64,000 nucleotides of DNA from Nocardia sp. MH4 (GCF_019266065.1 NZ_LPNR01000124.1:14580-78579), one strand, 5' to 3'. Positions 1 through 8,910 are shown, counted from the stretch's first letter. The notes: generated by a model not told the origin, from the sequence alone. Numbers and translations are program-made.

Positions 1-148
1 AATCACTTTTCGGTAACGCCAGGCTATCGATGTCACGATATGGTCTTCGAGGAACGGCCCGTCGGCGCACTGGTGTGCCGGTAGTAAGTCGGCGGTCATT
101 TGCAACCGCGGTTCCGCGCGAACCGCACGAGGAAAGGCCCAAAACAGA

Positions 149-1219
149 ATGCGTGGCGGACGTCTCAGAGCCCGGGGAGCCGGCTGGCTCAAGCGGTCGA
201 TGCTTCTCTCCCTGGCTGTTGTCCTACCGCTCGGTGCGGCGGTGGCCGGCCCGACCGGCACCGCTTCGGCGGCGTTCGATCCCAGTGGCTTCGACTTCTG
301 GGTCGACTCCGAGATGGGCCCGATCAAGAACCGGATCTTCCGCGCGGCCGACGGCAACACCGGTCGCGTCGTGTACGCCCTCGACGGCATGCGGGCCCGC
401 GACGACCTCAGCGGCTGGGAGATCGACACCAACGTCGCCCGGGCGCTGACCGCGGCCAACATCAACGTCGTCATGCCGGTGGGTGGCCAGTCCAGCTTCT
501 ACGCCGACTGGAACGCCCCGAGCAACTTCTTCGGCCTCGACACCGGTTCGGGCGGCAGCTCGACCGGTTCGGCGGCCACCGGTTCGGCGATGACGGGTTC
601 GTCGATCGCGCCCGCCCAGGTCGCGGGCAAGAAGAACACCTACAAGTGGGAAAGCTACCTGACCGGCAACCTGCGCAACGCGCTGTCGGCTCGGCTGGGC
701 TTCAACCCCAACAACAACGGTGTGTTCGGTCTGTCGATGGGTGGCTCGGCCGCGCTGACGCTGGCCGCCTACCACCCCGACCAGTTCAGCTTCGCCGGCT
801 CGTTCTCCGGCTACCTGAACATCTCGGCGCCGGGTATGCGTGAGGCGATGCGAGTCGCGATGGTCTCGGCCGGTGGCTTCAACATCGACGCCATGGCCCC
901 GCCGTGGGGTCCGCAGTGGCTGCGGATGGACCCGTTCGTCTTCGCGCCGCGGCTGGTGGCCAACGGCACCCGCGTGTGGGTGTCGGCGGCCAGCGGTATC
1001 CCGGGCGCGGGTGACGTCTCCAACCCGATGGAGATCGTCCAGGGCGTGCCGCTGGAGCTGCTCGCGATGGTGAACAGCCGTGCCTTCCAGGTGCGGATGG
1101 CCACCCTCGGCGGCGGCAACGCGAACTTCGACTTCCCGCTCACCGGCGTGCACAACTGGCGCAACTGGGAGACCGAGGTCAATCGCATGATCCCGGATCT
1201 GTCGGCCAATATCGGCTGA
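149..1219 (+). CDS. Antigen 85-type mycolyltransferase (paralogue 1)
   Basis: Secreted acyltransferase of the alpha/beta-hydrolase fold that would move mycolyl groups from trehalose monomycolate to arabinogalactan or trehalose. The 356-aa product has a basic N-terminus and a hydrophobic core (about residues 18-42) ending in an Ala-X-Ala-like cleavage region before the mature start AFDPSGFDFW. The nucleophile elbow is GLSMGG (Ser196); a C-terminal GVHNW motif supplies the likely catalytic His (about residue 335). A Gly/Ser/Thr-rich insert (about 131-155) is missing or shorter in the next paralogues and may be a surface loop. The ATG start has a purine-rich GGAAAGG upstream. It is the first of four tandem paralogues. 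The family call is firm; which Fbp orthologue it is cannot be told. Confidence 0.93.
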   Translation: MRGGRLRARGAGWLKRSMLLSLAVVLPLGAAVAGPTGTASAAFDPSGFDFWVDSEMGPIKNRIFRAADGNTGRVVYALDGMRARDDLSGWEIDTNVARALTAANINVVMPVGGQSSFYADWNAPSNFFGLDTGSGGSSTGSAATGSAMTGSSIAPAQVAGKKNTYKWESYLTGNLRNALSARLGFNPNNNGVFGLSMGGSAALTLAAYHPDQFSFAGSFSGYLNISAPGMREAMRVAMVSAGGFNIDAMAPPWGPQWLRMDPFVFAPRLVANGTRVWVSAASGIPGAGDVSNPMEIVQGVPLELLAMVNSRAFQVRMATLGGGNANFDFPLTGVHNWRNWETEVNRMIPDLSANIG

Positions 1220-1276
1220 TTCTTCGGCGGCTGGCGCCGCGGGTTGCTGATTCTTCGGCGGCTGGCGCCGCGGGTT
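1215..1276 (+). repeat. Perfect 31-bp tandem duplication spanning the stop codon of paralogue 1
   Basis: A 31-nt unit occurs twice head to tail (1215-1245 and 1246-1276). The first copy contains the last Gly codon and the TGA stop of the mycolyltransferase. The second copy runs into the hairpin repeat that follows. It looks like a recent slippage duplication. Confidence 0.9.
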
Positions 1277-1366
1277 TCGGCCTCGTGACCCCGGCCCCGC
1301 GGAGCGATACTGCGCCTTCGGCGTTCCGTCTCGCTCCGCGGGGCCGGGGCGGCCGAAACCGTGGTG
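1256..1366. repeat. Intergenic hairpin repeat element (long copy)
   Basis: The element starts with CGGCGGCTGGCGCCGCGG and ends with CCGAAACCGTGGTG. Between these lie a 10-bp outer stem (1273-1282 with 1351-1360), a perfect 19-bp inner stem (1289-1307 with 1331-1349) and a small CGCC-TTC-GGCG hairpin in the loop. The two end blocks occur directly joined, without the hairpin, at 43085-43116. It sits just after paralogue 1 and may also terminate transcription, although no T-tract follows. The rest of the 443-nt gap up to 1662 shows no convincing ORF and presumably holds the promoter of paralogue 2. Confidence 0.8.
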
Positions 1367-1662
1367 GTCGTGAATGGCAATGGCCGTTCGGTGCTCAGGC
1401 ACCGGGCGGCCATTTGTTCGTTTTCGTCACGATCCGAGTGATAGCCGGTGACGAATCACGTGCGGCAGGTCACCGCGAGTTGTGTTACGGGTCACTTTCC
1501 AGCAACATGTAGGCATTCGTCATTGATTCATACACAGTGAGCATGCGTCGAGGTTGATTCGTCCGTTTTGCCCTGGATTGATCGCTTTCGACGCCCGATG
1601 AGGGATCCGACCGTGTAGCTCGGGGTTTGTGCCGTCGGTTCAGCTGAGAAAGGTCTAGTCGA

Positions 1663-2724
1663 ATGCGAACACTGCGCTGGAAGCGTCGGCCCGTGAAGAC
1701 CGCAGCCCCCGGATCGTGGGCGCGGCGCTGGGCCGCCGGCGTATCCATGGCACTGCTGGTGCCGATCGGAACGGTCATCGCGGGTGGCGCCGCCCCCGCC
1801 TCCGCCGGATTCAACCCCGCCGCCTTCGACTTCTGGGTCGACTCCGGGATGGGCCCGATCAAGACGCGCATTCTCCCCGCGCGAAACGGCAATACCAATC
1901 GCGTCGCCTACGTGCTCGACGGCATGCGCGCGCCGGAGAACCTCAACGGCTGGGAGATCGAAACGGATATCCCGAATGCGCTCGCCGCGGCGGATATCAA
2001 CGTGGTGATGCCCGTCGGCGGTATGTCGAGCTTCTACGCCGACTGGAACTCGCCCAGCGAATTCTTCGGTATTCCGGGTAACGGCGCGCCGAACTCCGGC
2101 TCCGGCGCGGCCAACGCGCTCTCCGGCGGGCCCGGCAAGAGCTACCGGTACCAGTGGGAATCCTTCCTCACCAACGACCTGCCCAACGCGCTCGCCGGCC
2201 GGCTGGGCTTCAGCCGCAACCGCAACGGGGTCTTCGGTCTGTCGATGGGTGGCTCGGCGGCGCTGACGCTGGCCGCCTACCACCCGGACCAGTTCTCCTT
2301 CGCCGGCGCGTTCTCCGGTTATTTGAACATCTCGGCGCCCGGCATGCGCGAGGCCATCCGCATCGCCATGCTGGACGCGGGCGGCTACAACGTCGACTCG
2401 ATGGCCCCGCCGTGGGGTCCGCAGTGGCTGCGGATGGACCCGTTCGTCTTCGCCCCGAATCTGGTCGGCAACAACACCCGGCTGTGGATCGCCGCGGCGT
2501 CGGGTCTGCCGACGGGTACCGACGGACCGAACATGAACACCGTCAACGGCATGGCCCTGGAAGCGTTGGCGCTGGCCAACACCCGTGCCTTCGAGGTCAG
2601 GATGGCGACCCTCGGGGCGCGCAACGTCACCTACTCCTACCCGGCGTTCGGCATCCACGCCTGGAACAACTGGAACGACGAGGCGCTGCGGATGATCCCG
2701 GATATGTCGAACAACATCGGCTGA
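1663..2724 (+). CDS. Antigen 85-type mycolyltransferase (paralogue 2)
   Basis: Second secreted mycolyltransferase of the array, 353 aa and very close to paralogue 1: both contain FGLSMGGSAALTLAAYHPDQ and the segment AAYHPDQFSFAG. The signal peptide has an Arg/Lys-rich start (MRTLRWKRRP) and an Ala-rich cleavage region near residues 43-49. The nucleophile is Ser194 and the C-terminal GIHAW carries the likely catalytic His (about 332). It has its own 5' intergenic region and a strong 3' terminator, so it is probably a separate transcription unit. The high identity to paralogue 1 suggests a recent duplication. Confidence 0.93.
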   Translation: MRTLRWKRRPVKTAAPGSWARRWAAGVSMALLVPIGTVIAGGAAPASAGFNPAAFDFWVDSGMGPIKTRILPARNGNTNRVAYVLDGMRAPENLNGWEIETDIPNALAAADINVVMPVGGMSSFYADWNSPSEFFGIPGNGAPNSGSGAANALSGGPGKSYRYQWESFLTNDLPNALAGRLGFSRNRNGVFGLSMGGSAALTLAAYHPDQFSFAGAFSGYLNISAPGMREAIRIAMLDAGGYNVDSMAPPWGPQWLRMDPFVFAPNLVGNNTRLWIAAASGLPTGTDGPNMNTVNGMALEALALANTRAFEVRMATLGARNVTYSYPAFGIHAWNNWNDEALRMIPDMSNNIG

Positions 2725-2747
2725 CGCCAGTCGCTCGCGACAACCCG

Positions 2748-2784
2748 AACGCCCGGTGCATTCGTGCACCGGGCGTTTGTTTTC
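2748..2784 (+). terminator. Rho-independent terminator after paralogue 2
   Basis: Perfect 13-bp stem (AACGCCCGGTGCA, TTCG loop, TGCACCGGGCGTT) followed by TGTTTT. It lies 24 nt after the stop. The rest of the gap to 3034 has no ORF; it has a few AT-richer stretches (TTTAATACGG, CGAATATCC) that may belong to the next promoter. Confidence 0.9.
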
Positions 2785-3034
2785 CGGCCGGAATCGTGCC
2801 CGAACCGGATGTTCACGGGTTCTGACCTGCTCGGCTCGACGGACCGGCTCTCCGGTTTAATACGGCCGAGTTCCGTTGCCCTTGCAAGTAATTCGTGGGT
2901 CGAATATCCTCCAGCGAGCGAAAGTGTGACCAGATCGTTGTTTCACCTGTCTGATCGGCCGGACTGTCGGGATCCGGGGCGATGTCGGAGACGGGTCTGG
3001 CATGCCACAACAGCAGAAAGAGAGCGGAATTCAC

Positions 3035-4069
3035 ATGCGTTTCGGCAAGGCCGCCGCGCCGAAGGGTGACCAGCCGGGCACGTCCCGGGGAGTTGCATCT
3101 CGCGGTTGGCGTAATCGAATTCTAGCTGTCGGCGCCGCAGCCCTCGTGCTGCCGATCGCCGCAGGGGCGGCCCCGATGGCGTTCGCCGCCCCCGCGTCCG
3201 TGCCGGCGCTGCGCGCGCCCGCCGGTGGCTACGAAGAGCTGATGGTGCCGTCGAAGATGGGCCCGGTGAAGGTCCAGGTGCAGTGGGCGCGCAACGGTGG
3301 CAACGCCGCGCTCTACCTGCTCGACGGCCTGCGCGCCCGCGACGACAAGAACGCTTGGTCGTTCGAGACCAACGCGATGCAGCAGTTCTCCAACGACAAC
3401 GTCACCTTGGTGATGCCGGTCGGTGGCCAGTCCAGCTGGTACGCCGACTGGGTTTCGGCCAGCAACACCAACGGCCAGAAGACCACCTACAAGTGGGAGA
3501 CCTTCCTGACCGAGGAGCTGCCCGCCTTCCTCGAGGGCTACGGCGTCTCCCGTACCAACAACGCGGTGCTCGGCCTGTCGATGAGCGGCCCGGCCGCCCT
3601 GCGGCTGGCCGCGCTGCACCGGGACCAGTTCAAGCACGCGTCCTCGCTCTCGGGCCCGCTGAACTGGGGTGCTCCCGGCATGCGTGAGGCCATCCGCGTG
3701 ATGATGCTCGACGCGGGCCGCTTCAACGTCGACTCCATGGCCGCTCCGTGGAGCCCGGCGTGGCTGCGGATGGACCCGATGGTCTTCGCGCCCGAGCTGC
3801 GTGGCCTGCCGATGTTCATCTCCTCGGCCAACGGCCTGCCCGGCCAGCACGATCGTCCGGCCGGCCTGGGCGGGGTCTACAACACCGCCAACGCCATGGG
3901 CATCGAGGCCATCTCGTTCGTCAGCACGCTGGCGTTCCAGAGCCGCCTGAAGTCGCTCGGCATCGCCGCCACCTTCGACTTCCCGGCCAACGGCACCCAC
4001 TCCTGGAAGTACTGGGAGGACCAGCTGTGGAAGGCGCGTCCGCAGATCCTCGGCGCGCTGGGCGCCTGA
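3035..4069 (+). CDS. Antigen 85-type mycolyltransferase (paralogue 3)
   Basis: Third secreted mycolyltransferase, 344 aa from the ATG at 3035. That start is preferred over an in-frame ATG at 3002 because AAAGAGAGCGG lies just upstream and the next residues (MRFGKAAAPKG) begin a normal signal peptide ending near AFAAPA (about residue 52). The elbow is GLSMSG (Ser182), with Ser instead of Gly at the fifth position of the elbow motif as seen in the other three, and THSWKYW near the C-terminus holds the catalytic His. The Ser nucleophile is present, so it is not an inactive FbpD/MPT51-like form. It is more diverged from paralogues 1 and 2 than they are from each other. Confidence 0.92.
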   Translation: MRFGKAAAPKGDQPGTSRGVASRGWRNRILAVGAAALVLPIAAGAAPMAFAAPASVPALRAPAGGYEELMVPSKMGPVKVQVQWARNGGNAALYLLDGLRARDDKNAWSFETNAMQQFSNDNVTLVMPVGGQSSWYADWVSASNTNGQKTTYKWETFLTEELPAFLEGYGVSRTNNAVLGLSMSGPAALRLAALHRDQFKHASSLSGPLNWGAPGMREAIRVMMLDAGRFNVDSMAAPWSPAWLRMDPMVFAPELRGLPMFISSANGLPGQHDRPAGLGGVYNTANAMGIEAISFVSTLAFQSRLKSLGIAATFDFPANGTHSWKYWEDQLWKARPQILGALGA

Positions 4070-4093
4070 CAGTTTCCGTTCAGCAACGCTGAC

Positions 4094-4129
4094 AAGACCG
4101 GCTCACCCGCAGGGTGAGCCGGTCTTTTT
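4094..4129 (+). terminator. Rho-independent terminator after paralogue 3
   Basis: Perfect 15-bp stem (AAGACCGGCTCACCC, GCA loop, GGGTGAGCCGGTCTT) continuing into TTT. It cleanly separates paralogue 3 from the LGFP-fused gene. Confidence 0.92.
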
Positions 4130-4228
4130 GCTGTGTGGGGCGCTCGCGTGTCCTCCCGGGTTATCGGCCGGTACTGCGGTACAACCAACGATGAGGCAGT
4201 CCCAGGGTGGGGATGAGGAGGGTCGCGC

Positions 4229-6055
4229 GTGTTGAAACATCGTGTCCGAGCGCCGATGCGGCGGATCCTCGGCATCGCGGCGATGACCGCGGCGCTGCTC
4301 GCGCCGACGGTCGCCATACCCGGCCAGGCGCAGGCGCAGACCGGCGTCGCGGGCGTGCAACGGGTGGAATGGCTCTCCGATCGCCGGGTGGCGATGTGGG
4401 TGTACTCGCCCGCGATGAACACCCCGATCCAGGTGCAGATGCTGCTGGCGCGCGACTGGAACATCCGCCCCGACGCGAAGTTCCCGATGCTGCTGATGCT
4501 CGACGGTCTGCGCGCCCAGGACGACGAGAACGGCTGGACCAAGGACGCCGACGCCGAGGGCTTCTACGCCGACAAGAACGTCAACGTGGTGCTGCCGGTC
4601 GGCGGGCAGTCCAGCTGGTACTCCGATTGGCTCGCGCCCGACAACGGTCGCACCTACAAGTGGGAGACATTCCTGACCAAGGAACTCCCGCCGCTGCTCG
4701 AACGGGATTGGCGCACGACGGATGTGCGTGGCGTACAGGGCCTGTCGATGGGCGGCACGGCCGCGATGAACCTGGCGGGCCGAAATCCCGGCCTGATGAA
4801 GTACGTGGCCTCGTACTCGGGCCTGCTGACCACCACGACTCTCGGTATGCCGCAGGCGATCACCTTCGCCAACAAGGACGCCGGCGGCTTCGACGCGATG
4901 TCGATGTGGGGCCCGCCCGGTGGGCCGGAGTGGGCGGCGCACGATCCTTATCTGCTCGCCGACAAGCTCAAAGGCGTGAGCATGTACGTCTCCAGCGGCA
5001 GCGGCCTCGCGGGCAGTCACGACCAGCTGGGCGAGGTGCCGCTGCTGAGCGAGAACTGGGCAGGCACCGGGCTGGAGATCCTGTCGCGGCTGTCGACCCA
5101 GAACTTCGTCGCCAAGCTGGAGAAGCTCGCGATCCCGGTGCAGGCGAACTACCGCCCCGCCGGCACGCATACCTGGCCGTACTGGGATTTCGAGATGCGG
5201 CAGTCGTGGTCGCAGGCGGCCGCGGCGCTCGGCACCGATCCCGGCGGCACCGCGTGCGGTACCGGCGGCGCGATCGGCCCGGTCGCCCAGGCCGCGGCGT
5301 GGCTGGGGAACTGCCTGACGGCGGAGTACCCGGTGGCGGCGGGCATGGTGCAGGACTTCCAGAACGGTCGGGTGTTCCATTCCGCCGCGACCGGCGCGCA
5401 CGCGGTGGCGGGCCGTATCGGTGGCACGTACGCCGGTGTCGGCGGGCCGTCGTCGCCGCTGGGCATGCCGACCGGTGACGAGGTGGGCCTGCCGGACGGG
5501 CGCGGCCGCATGCAGACCTTCGAGGGCGGCTCGATCTACTGGACGCCGCAGACCGGCGCGCAGGTGATGCGCGGCGCGTTCCTGGAGGAGTGGGGCAAAC
5601 AGGGCTTCGAGCGCGGGCCCGCCGGGTATCCCGTTGCCGCCGAAGCGCGTACGCCCAGCCGCGACGGCTCGGTGCAGGCCTTCGAGCACGGCCCGATGTT
5701 CTACAGCCCGGCCACCGGCGCGCACCGGGTACAGGGTTTCATCCTGGACAAGTACGCCGCGCTCGGCTTCGAGAACAGCCCGCTGGGCTTCCCGCTCGCC
5801 GAGGAGGCGCCGCTGAAGGATCTCGGCCGGTACAGCCGGTTCGAGGGCGGCAACATCTACTGGAGCCCGCTGTCGGGCGCGTGGTCGGTGCGCAACGGCG
5901 CGGTCGCCGACGCCTGGGGCGCACAGGGGTTCGAGAACGGCAGGCTGGGGTATCCGGTCAGCGACGAGTTCACCGTCCCCGGTGGGATCCAGCAGAATTT
6001 TCAGACCGGGTTCATCGTGGTGCGGGACGGCAAACCCGAAGTTCATGGGGTGTGA
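4229..6055 (+). CDS. Mycolyltransferase fused to C-terminal LGFP repeats
   Basis: 608-aa two-part secreted protein. Residues 1-36 are a signal peptide (AMTAALLAPTVAIPGQAQA). Residues about 40-330 are an antigen 85-type catalytic domain with GLSMGG (Ser173) and GTHTWPYWDF carrying the His. Residues about 350-608 hold several LGFP-type repeats of about 50 residues (SPLGMPTGDEVG, GPAGYPVAAEA, SPLGFPLAEEA, GRLGYPVSDEF, each followed by a QxFEGGxIYW-like segment). LGFP repeats are thought to tether proteins to the wall. The architecture recalls corynebacterial PS1/Cop1. The start is a GTG with GAGGAGGG about 7 nt upstream. Confidence 0.92.
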   Translation: MLKHRVRAPMRRILGIAAMTAALLAPTVAIPGQAQAQTGVAGVQRVEWLSDRRVAMWVYSPAMNTPIQVQMLLARDWNIRPDAKFPMLLMLDGLRAQDDENGWTKDADAEGFYADKNVNVVLPVGGQSSWYSDWLAPDNGRTYKWETFLTKELPPLLERDWRTTDVRGVQGLSMGGTAAMNLAGRNPGLMKYVASYSGLLTTTTLGMPQAITFANKDAGGFDAMSMWGPPGGPEWAAHDPYLLADKLKGVSMYVSSGSGLAGSHDQLGEVPLLSENWAGTGLEILSRLSTQNFVAKLEKLAIPVQANYRPAGTHTWPYWDFEMRQSWSQAAAALGTDPGGTACGTGGAIGPVAQAAAWLGNCLTAEYPVAAGMVQDFQNGRVFHSAATGAHAVAGRIGGTYAGVGGPSSPLGMPTGDEVGLPDGRGRMQTFEGGSIYWTPQTGAQVMRGAFLEEWGKQGFERGPAGYPVAAEARTPSRDGSVQAFEHGPMFYSPATGAHRVQGFILDKYAALGFENSPLGFPLAEEAPLKDLGRYSRFEGGNIYWSPLSGAWSVRNGAVADAWGAQGFENGRLGYPVSDEFTVPGGIQQNFQTGFIVVRDGKPEVHGV

Positions 6056-6168
6056 GCCCGGGCTGAGAACTCTCTGAGCTTCGCCGCGCGGTACCCGGCG
6101 GCCGGTGATGTCCGGCTAGCCTGGTCTGCGACCGCTTCCCTGACGAACGATCGAGGAAAGACATCTTC

Positions 6169-6684
6169 ATGCATCGGATTCCTGGCAAGGCCGCCGGTTC
6201 GGTCGCGGCCCTGGCTGCCGTCGCCCTGCTGTCCGCCTGTGGTGGCAACGACTCGACCGCGTCGCAGACGCCCACTCTCTCCTCGAGCGCGAGCGCCGCC
6301 GCGTCGGCGACCTCCCAGGCGCCCGCGCCGGGCGGTCACGGTGACCACCCGACGACCTCGAGCGCCGCGCCGGAGTCCTCGGCCGCGCCCGAGCAGCCGC
6401 AGGCAGCGCCGGAGACCACGCCCGCGTCCGCGCCCGCCTCCGACAAGGACAAGGCGTTCCTGGCCGAGCTGAGCAAGAACGGGATCAACCCGGCCAGCCC
6501 GGACATCGCGCTGACCGCGGCGGGCTACATCTGCTCCAGCCGCGCCACCGGTGCCTCCGATGCCGATATCGCCCCGTACGTGGCGGCGATCGCGGGCACC
6601 GACACCGCGTTCGACCAGTCCAAGATGGACGTCAACAAGGCAGCTCAGATCTACATCGCCGCCGCGACCGCCACCTACTGCTAG
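6169..6684 (+). CDS. DUF732-type secreted lipoprotein
   Basis: 171-aa predicted lipoprotein. The signal peptide ends in the lipobox LSAC (Cys at about residue 24), followed by a Ser/Ala/Pro-rich linker to about residue 88. The C-terminal 80 residues (KAFLAELSKNGI, two conserved Cys in YICSSR and ATYC) match the DUF732 pattern found in many mycolata secreted proteins. Its TAG stop overlaps the GTG start of the cutinase gene by one base (TAGTG), so the two are likely co-translated. The biochemical role is unknown. Confidence 0.8.
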   Translation: MHRIPGKAAGSVAALAAVALLSACGGNDSTASQTPTLSSSASAAASATSQAPAPGGHGDHPTTSSAAPESSAAPEQPQAAPETTPASAPASDKDKAFLAELSKNGINPASPDIALTAAGYICSSRATGASDADIAPYVAAIAGTDTAFDQSKMDVNKAAQIYIAAATATYC

Positions 6685-7673
6685 TGAACCCCCGACCGAC
6701 GCGACGTACCCGCAGGCTCTGGCCCGCGGGGTGCCTGACCGTGCTGGCCCTGGTCGTCCTGGCGATCATCGTCATCGTGCTGCTCTGGTATCTGCTCGCC
6801 GGCCGGTTGCGGGAGCCCGGGCCGACGCCGCCCGGGCCGCCGCCACCGACGTCGCAGTCGGCGGACTGCCCCGATGTGATGCTGCTCTCGATCCCGGGCA
6901 CCTGGGAGTCGGCCAGCAACGACGATCCGTACAACCCGCAGGCCAACCCGATCTCGCTGATGCTCAGTGTGTCGGGGCCGCTGCGCGCGCAGTTCCCGGA
7001 CGACCGGCTCGAGGTGTACACGGTGCCCTACGTGGCCCAGTTCTCGAACCCGATCGCCTTCCCGCCGGACGGTCAGGCCTCCTACAACAACAGCCGCACC
7101 GAGGGCACCGCGCGGGCCACCGACATCCTGGCCCAGCGGCACCAGCAGTGCCCGCTGACCACCTACGTCATCGCCGGGTTCTCGCAGGGCGCCGTCATCG
7201 CCGGTGACGTCGCCGCGCAGATCGGCATGGGCAACGGGCCGGTCCCGGCCGACAAGGTGCTCGGCGTGACGGTGATCGCCGACGGCCGTCGCACCGCCGA
7301 CACCGGCCCCGGCCAGCCCACCGAGATCGGCGATCCGCCGCCGGCGGGCCAGGGCGCCGAGGTGGCGCTCAAGGGGGTCAACGTGCCCGGCATCAGCATG
7401 ACCGGCCCGCGCCCCGGTGGGTTCGGCTCGCTGGCGTCGAAGGTGTACTCGATCTGCGCGCCCGGCGATATGATCTGCGACGCGCCGCGCGAGGCCCTCA
7501 ACCCGGCCAATGCCCTGGGCAGCCTGGGCGCGCTGATCCGCTCGGCGGGCAACCCGGTGCACGCGCTCTACGCCAGCAACACCGTGGACGGACAGGGCAC
7601 CACCGCGACCCAGTGGACGGTGAACTGGGCGGCCGGACTCATCGAGAACGCGCCGCATCCGCCGCATTCCTGA
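6684..7673 (+). CDS. Cutinase-family cell-envelope lipase/thioesterase, Rv3802c-like
   Basis: 329-aa alpha/beta-hydrolase of the cutinase-like (Culp) family. It has an N-terminal membrane anchor or uncleaved signal (about residues 14-39), a Pro-rich spacer, then a catalytic domain with GFSQG (Ser167), a GDxxCD block (Asp near 262) and PVHALY (His293). In M. tuberculosis, Rv3802c is a phospholipase/thioesterase beside fadD32-pks13 and is needed for normal mycolate homeostasis; the same neighbourhood here supports orthology. The GTG start is coupled to the preceding lipoprotein stop. Confidence 0.88.
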   Translation: MNPRPTRRTRRLWPAGCLTVLALVVLAIIVIVLLWYLLAGRLREPGPTPPGPPPPTSQSADCPDVMLLSIPGTWESASNDDPYNPQANPISLMLSVSGPLRAQFPDDRLEVYTVPYVAQFSNPIAFPPDGQASYNNSRTEGTARATDILAQRHQQCPLTTYVIAGFSQGAVIAGDVAAQIGMGNGPVPADKVLGVTVIADGRRTADTGPGQPTEIGDPPPAGQGAEVALKGVNVPGISMTGPRPGGFGSLASKVYSICAPGDMICDAPREALNPANALGSLGALIRSAGNPVHALYASNTVDGQGTTATQWTVNWAAGLIENAPHPPHS

Positions 7674-7709
7674 GTCTTCCCGCCGAACCGGATTGGCGGA
7701 GTTGTCACA

Positions 7710-7754
7710 GTCACAGCGGGTGTGTGATTGCCATGGATCATGCCTCGCTGTGAC
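7710..7754. promoter_or_regulatory. Inverted repeat GTCACAGCG/CGCTGTGAC between lipase and LLM gene
   Basis: Perfect 9-bp arms (7710-7718 and 7746-7754) with a 27-nt spacer in the 217-nt gap. No T-tract follows, so it could be either a weak terminator of the lipase operon or a regulatory site of the LLM gene. Confidence 0.4.
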
Positions 7755-7890
7755 ATCCGCACTCCCATTCGCCCACACGCTGTAAAGTGCGCTGATGATC
7801 GCGCCGTCTTCTCTGCTACCGCGGAGTAGCCGGTGGCCCGAATACACCGCCTAGCACGCGCAGCGTGCAACAGCCAGGAGCGATGAGTTC

Positions 7891-8910
7891 ATGACCGAAG
7901 CTGCCGCACCCGTCGGTGAGTTGACCGCGCTGGGTACGCCGCTGCGTCCGTTCCGCTTCGCGGCGGCGGGCGAGGGCAACAAGCAGGAGGGCGGCGCACG
8001 CAAGTTCGTCCAGACTGCGCAGCAGGCCGAGGAGATGGGGTACGACACCTTCGTCGTCCCCGATCACCTGGGCGACCAGATCGGTCCGATCGCGGCGCTG
8101 GGCGCACTCACCCAGGCGACCGACAAGATCCGCCTCGGCACCTCGGTGCTGGCGAACGGCTTCCGGCACCCCGTCGTGCTGGCCAAGGACCTGGCCACCA
8201 TCGACGTGCTGTCCAAGGGCAGGCTCGAGGTCGGCGTCGGCGCGGGCTGGATCAAGGAAGAGTTCGAGAACGCGGGCATCCCGTACGAGCGCCCCGGCAT
8301 CCGGCTGGAGAAGCTCGACGAGTCGCTGACCATCCTGGACACGCTGCTGCGTGGCCAGGAGTGCAACTTCGAGGGCAAGCACTACCAGGTGCGTGGCATC
8401 AAGGGCACTCCCCGACCGCGGCAGGGCCCTCGTCCCCCGCTGTGTACCGGTGGCGGTGGCCCGAAGATGCTGGCGCTGGCGGCCAAGCACGCCGACATCG
8501 TCTCGATCGTCCCGCAGACCACGAAGAACGGTAAGGGTCTGCTGTCCGGCATCACGCTGGAGAAGACGATCGAGAAGGTCAACATCGTCAAGGAGGCTGC
8601 CGGCGACCGGTTCGCCGACATCGAACTGAACTGGGCGATCACCGCGATCGTCATCACCGACGACCGGGAGAAGACCGCGGAGATGGCGCTGCGCGCGATC
8701 GAACGCGGCCTGCACCCCGATCTCGAGGTCGACGTGGAGCTCACCGCCGAGCAGATCCTGAGTTCGCCCTACATCGCGATCGGCACCTTCGAGGAGATCG
8801 CCGAACAGGTCAAGCGTGTGCGCGAACTCACGTCGATGTCCTATGTGGGCATCTTCCCCACCCAGATGGACGCTTTCGCGCCTGTCATTCCGCTGCTGCG
8901 GGAGGACTGA
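7891..8910 (+). CDS. LLM-class F420-dependent oxidoreductase
   Basis: 339-aa protein with the TIM-barrel pattern of luciferase-like monooxygenases: AEEMGYDTFVVPDHL near residue 50, KIRLGTSVLANGFRHPVVLAKDLATIDVLS split across strand 4, and GRLEVGVGAGW. It most resembles the F420-dependent TIGR03621-type group. The substrate is unknown. It lies between the Rv3802c-like lipase and fadD32, where M. tuberculosis has no gene, so it is an insertion relative to that order. AGGAGCGATGAGTTC precedes the ATG. Confidence 0.85.
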   Translation: MTEAAAPVGELTALGTPLRPFRFAAAGEGNKQEGGARKFVQTAQQAEEMGYDTFVVPDHLGDQIGPIAALGALTQATDKIRLGTSVLANGFRHPVVLAKDLATIDVLSKGRLEVGVGAGWIKEEFENAGIPYERPGIRLEKLDESLTILDTLLRGQECNFEGKHYQVRGIKGTPRPRQGPRPPLCTGGGGPKMLALAAKHADIVSIVPQTTKNGKGLLSGITLEKTIEKVNIVKEAAGDRFADIELNWAITAIVITDDREKTAEMALRAIERGLHPDLEVDVELTAEQILSSPYIAIGTFEEIAEQVKRVRELTSMSYVGIFPTQMDAFAPVIPLLRED

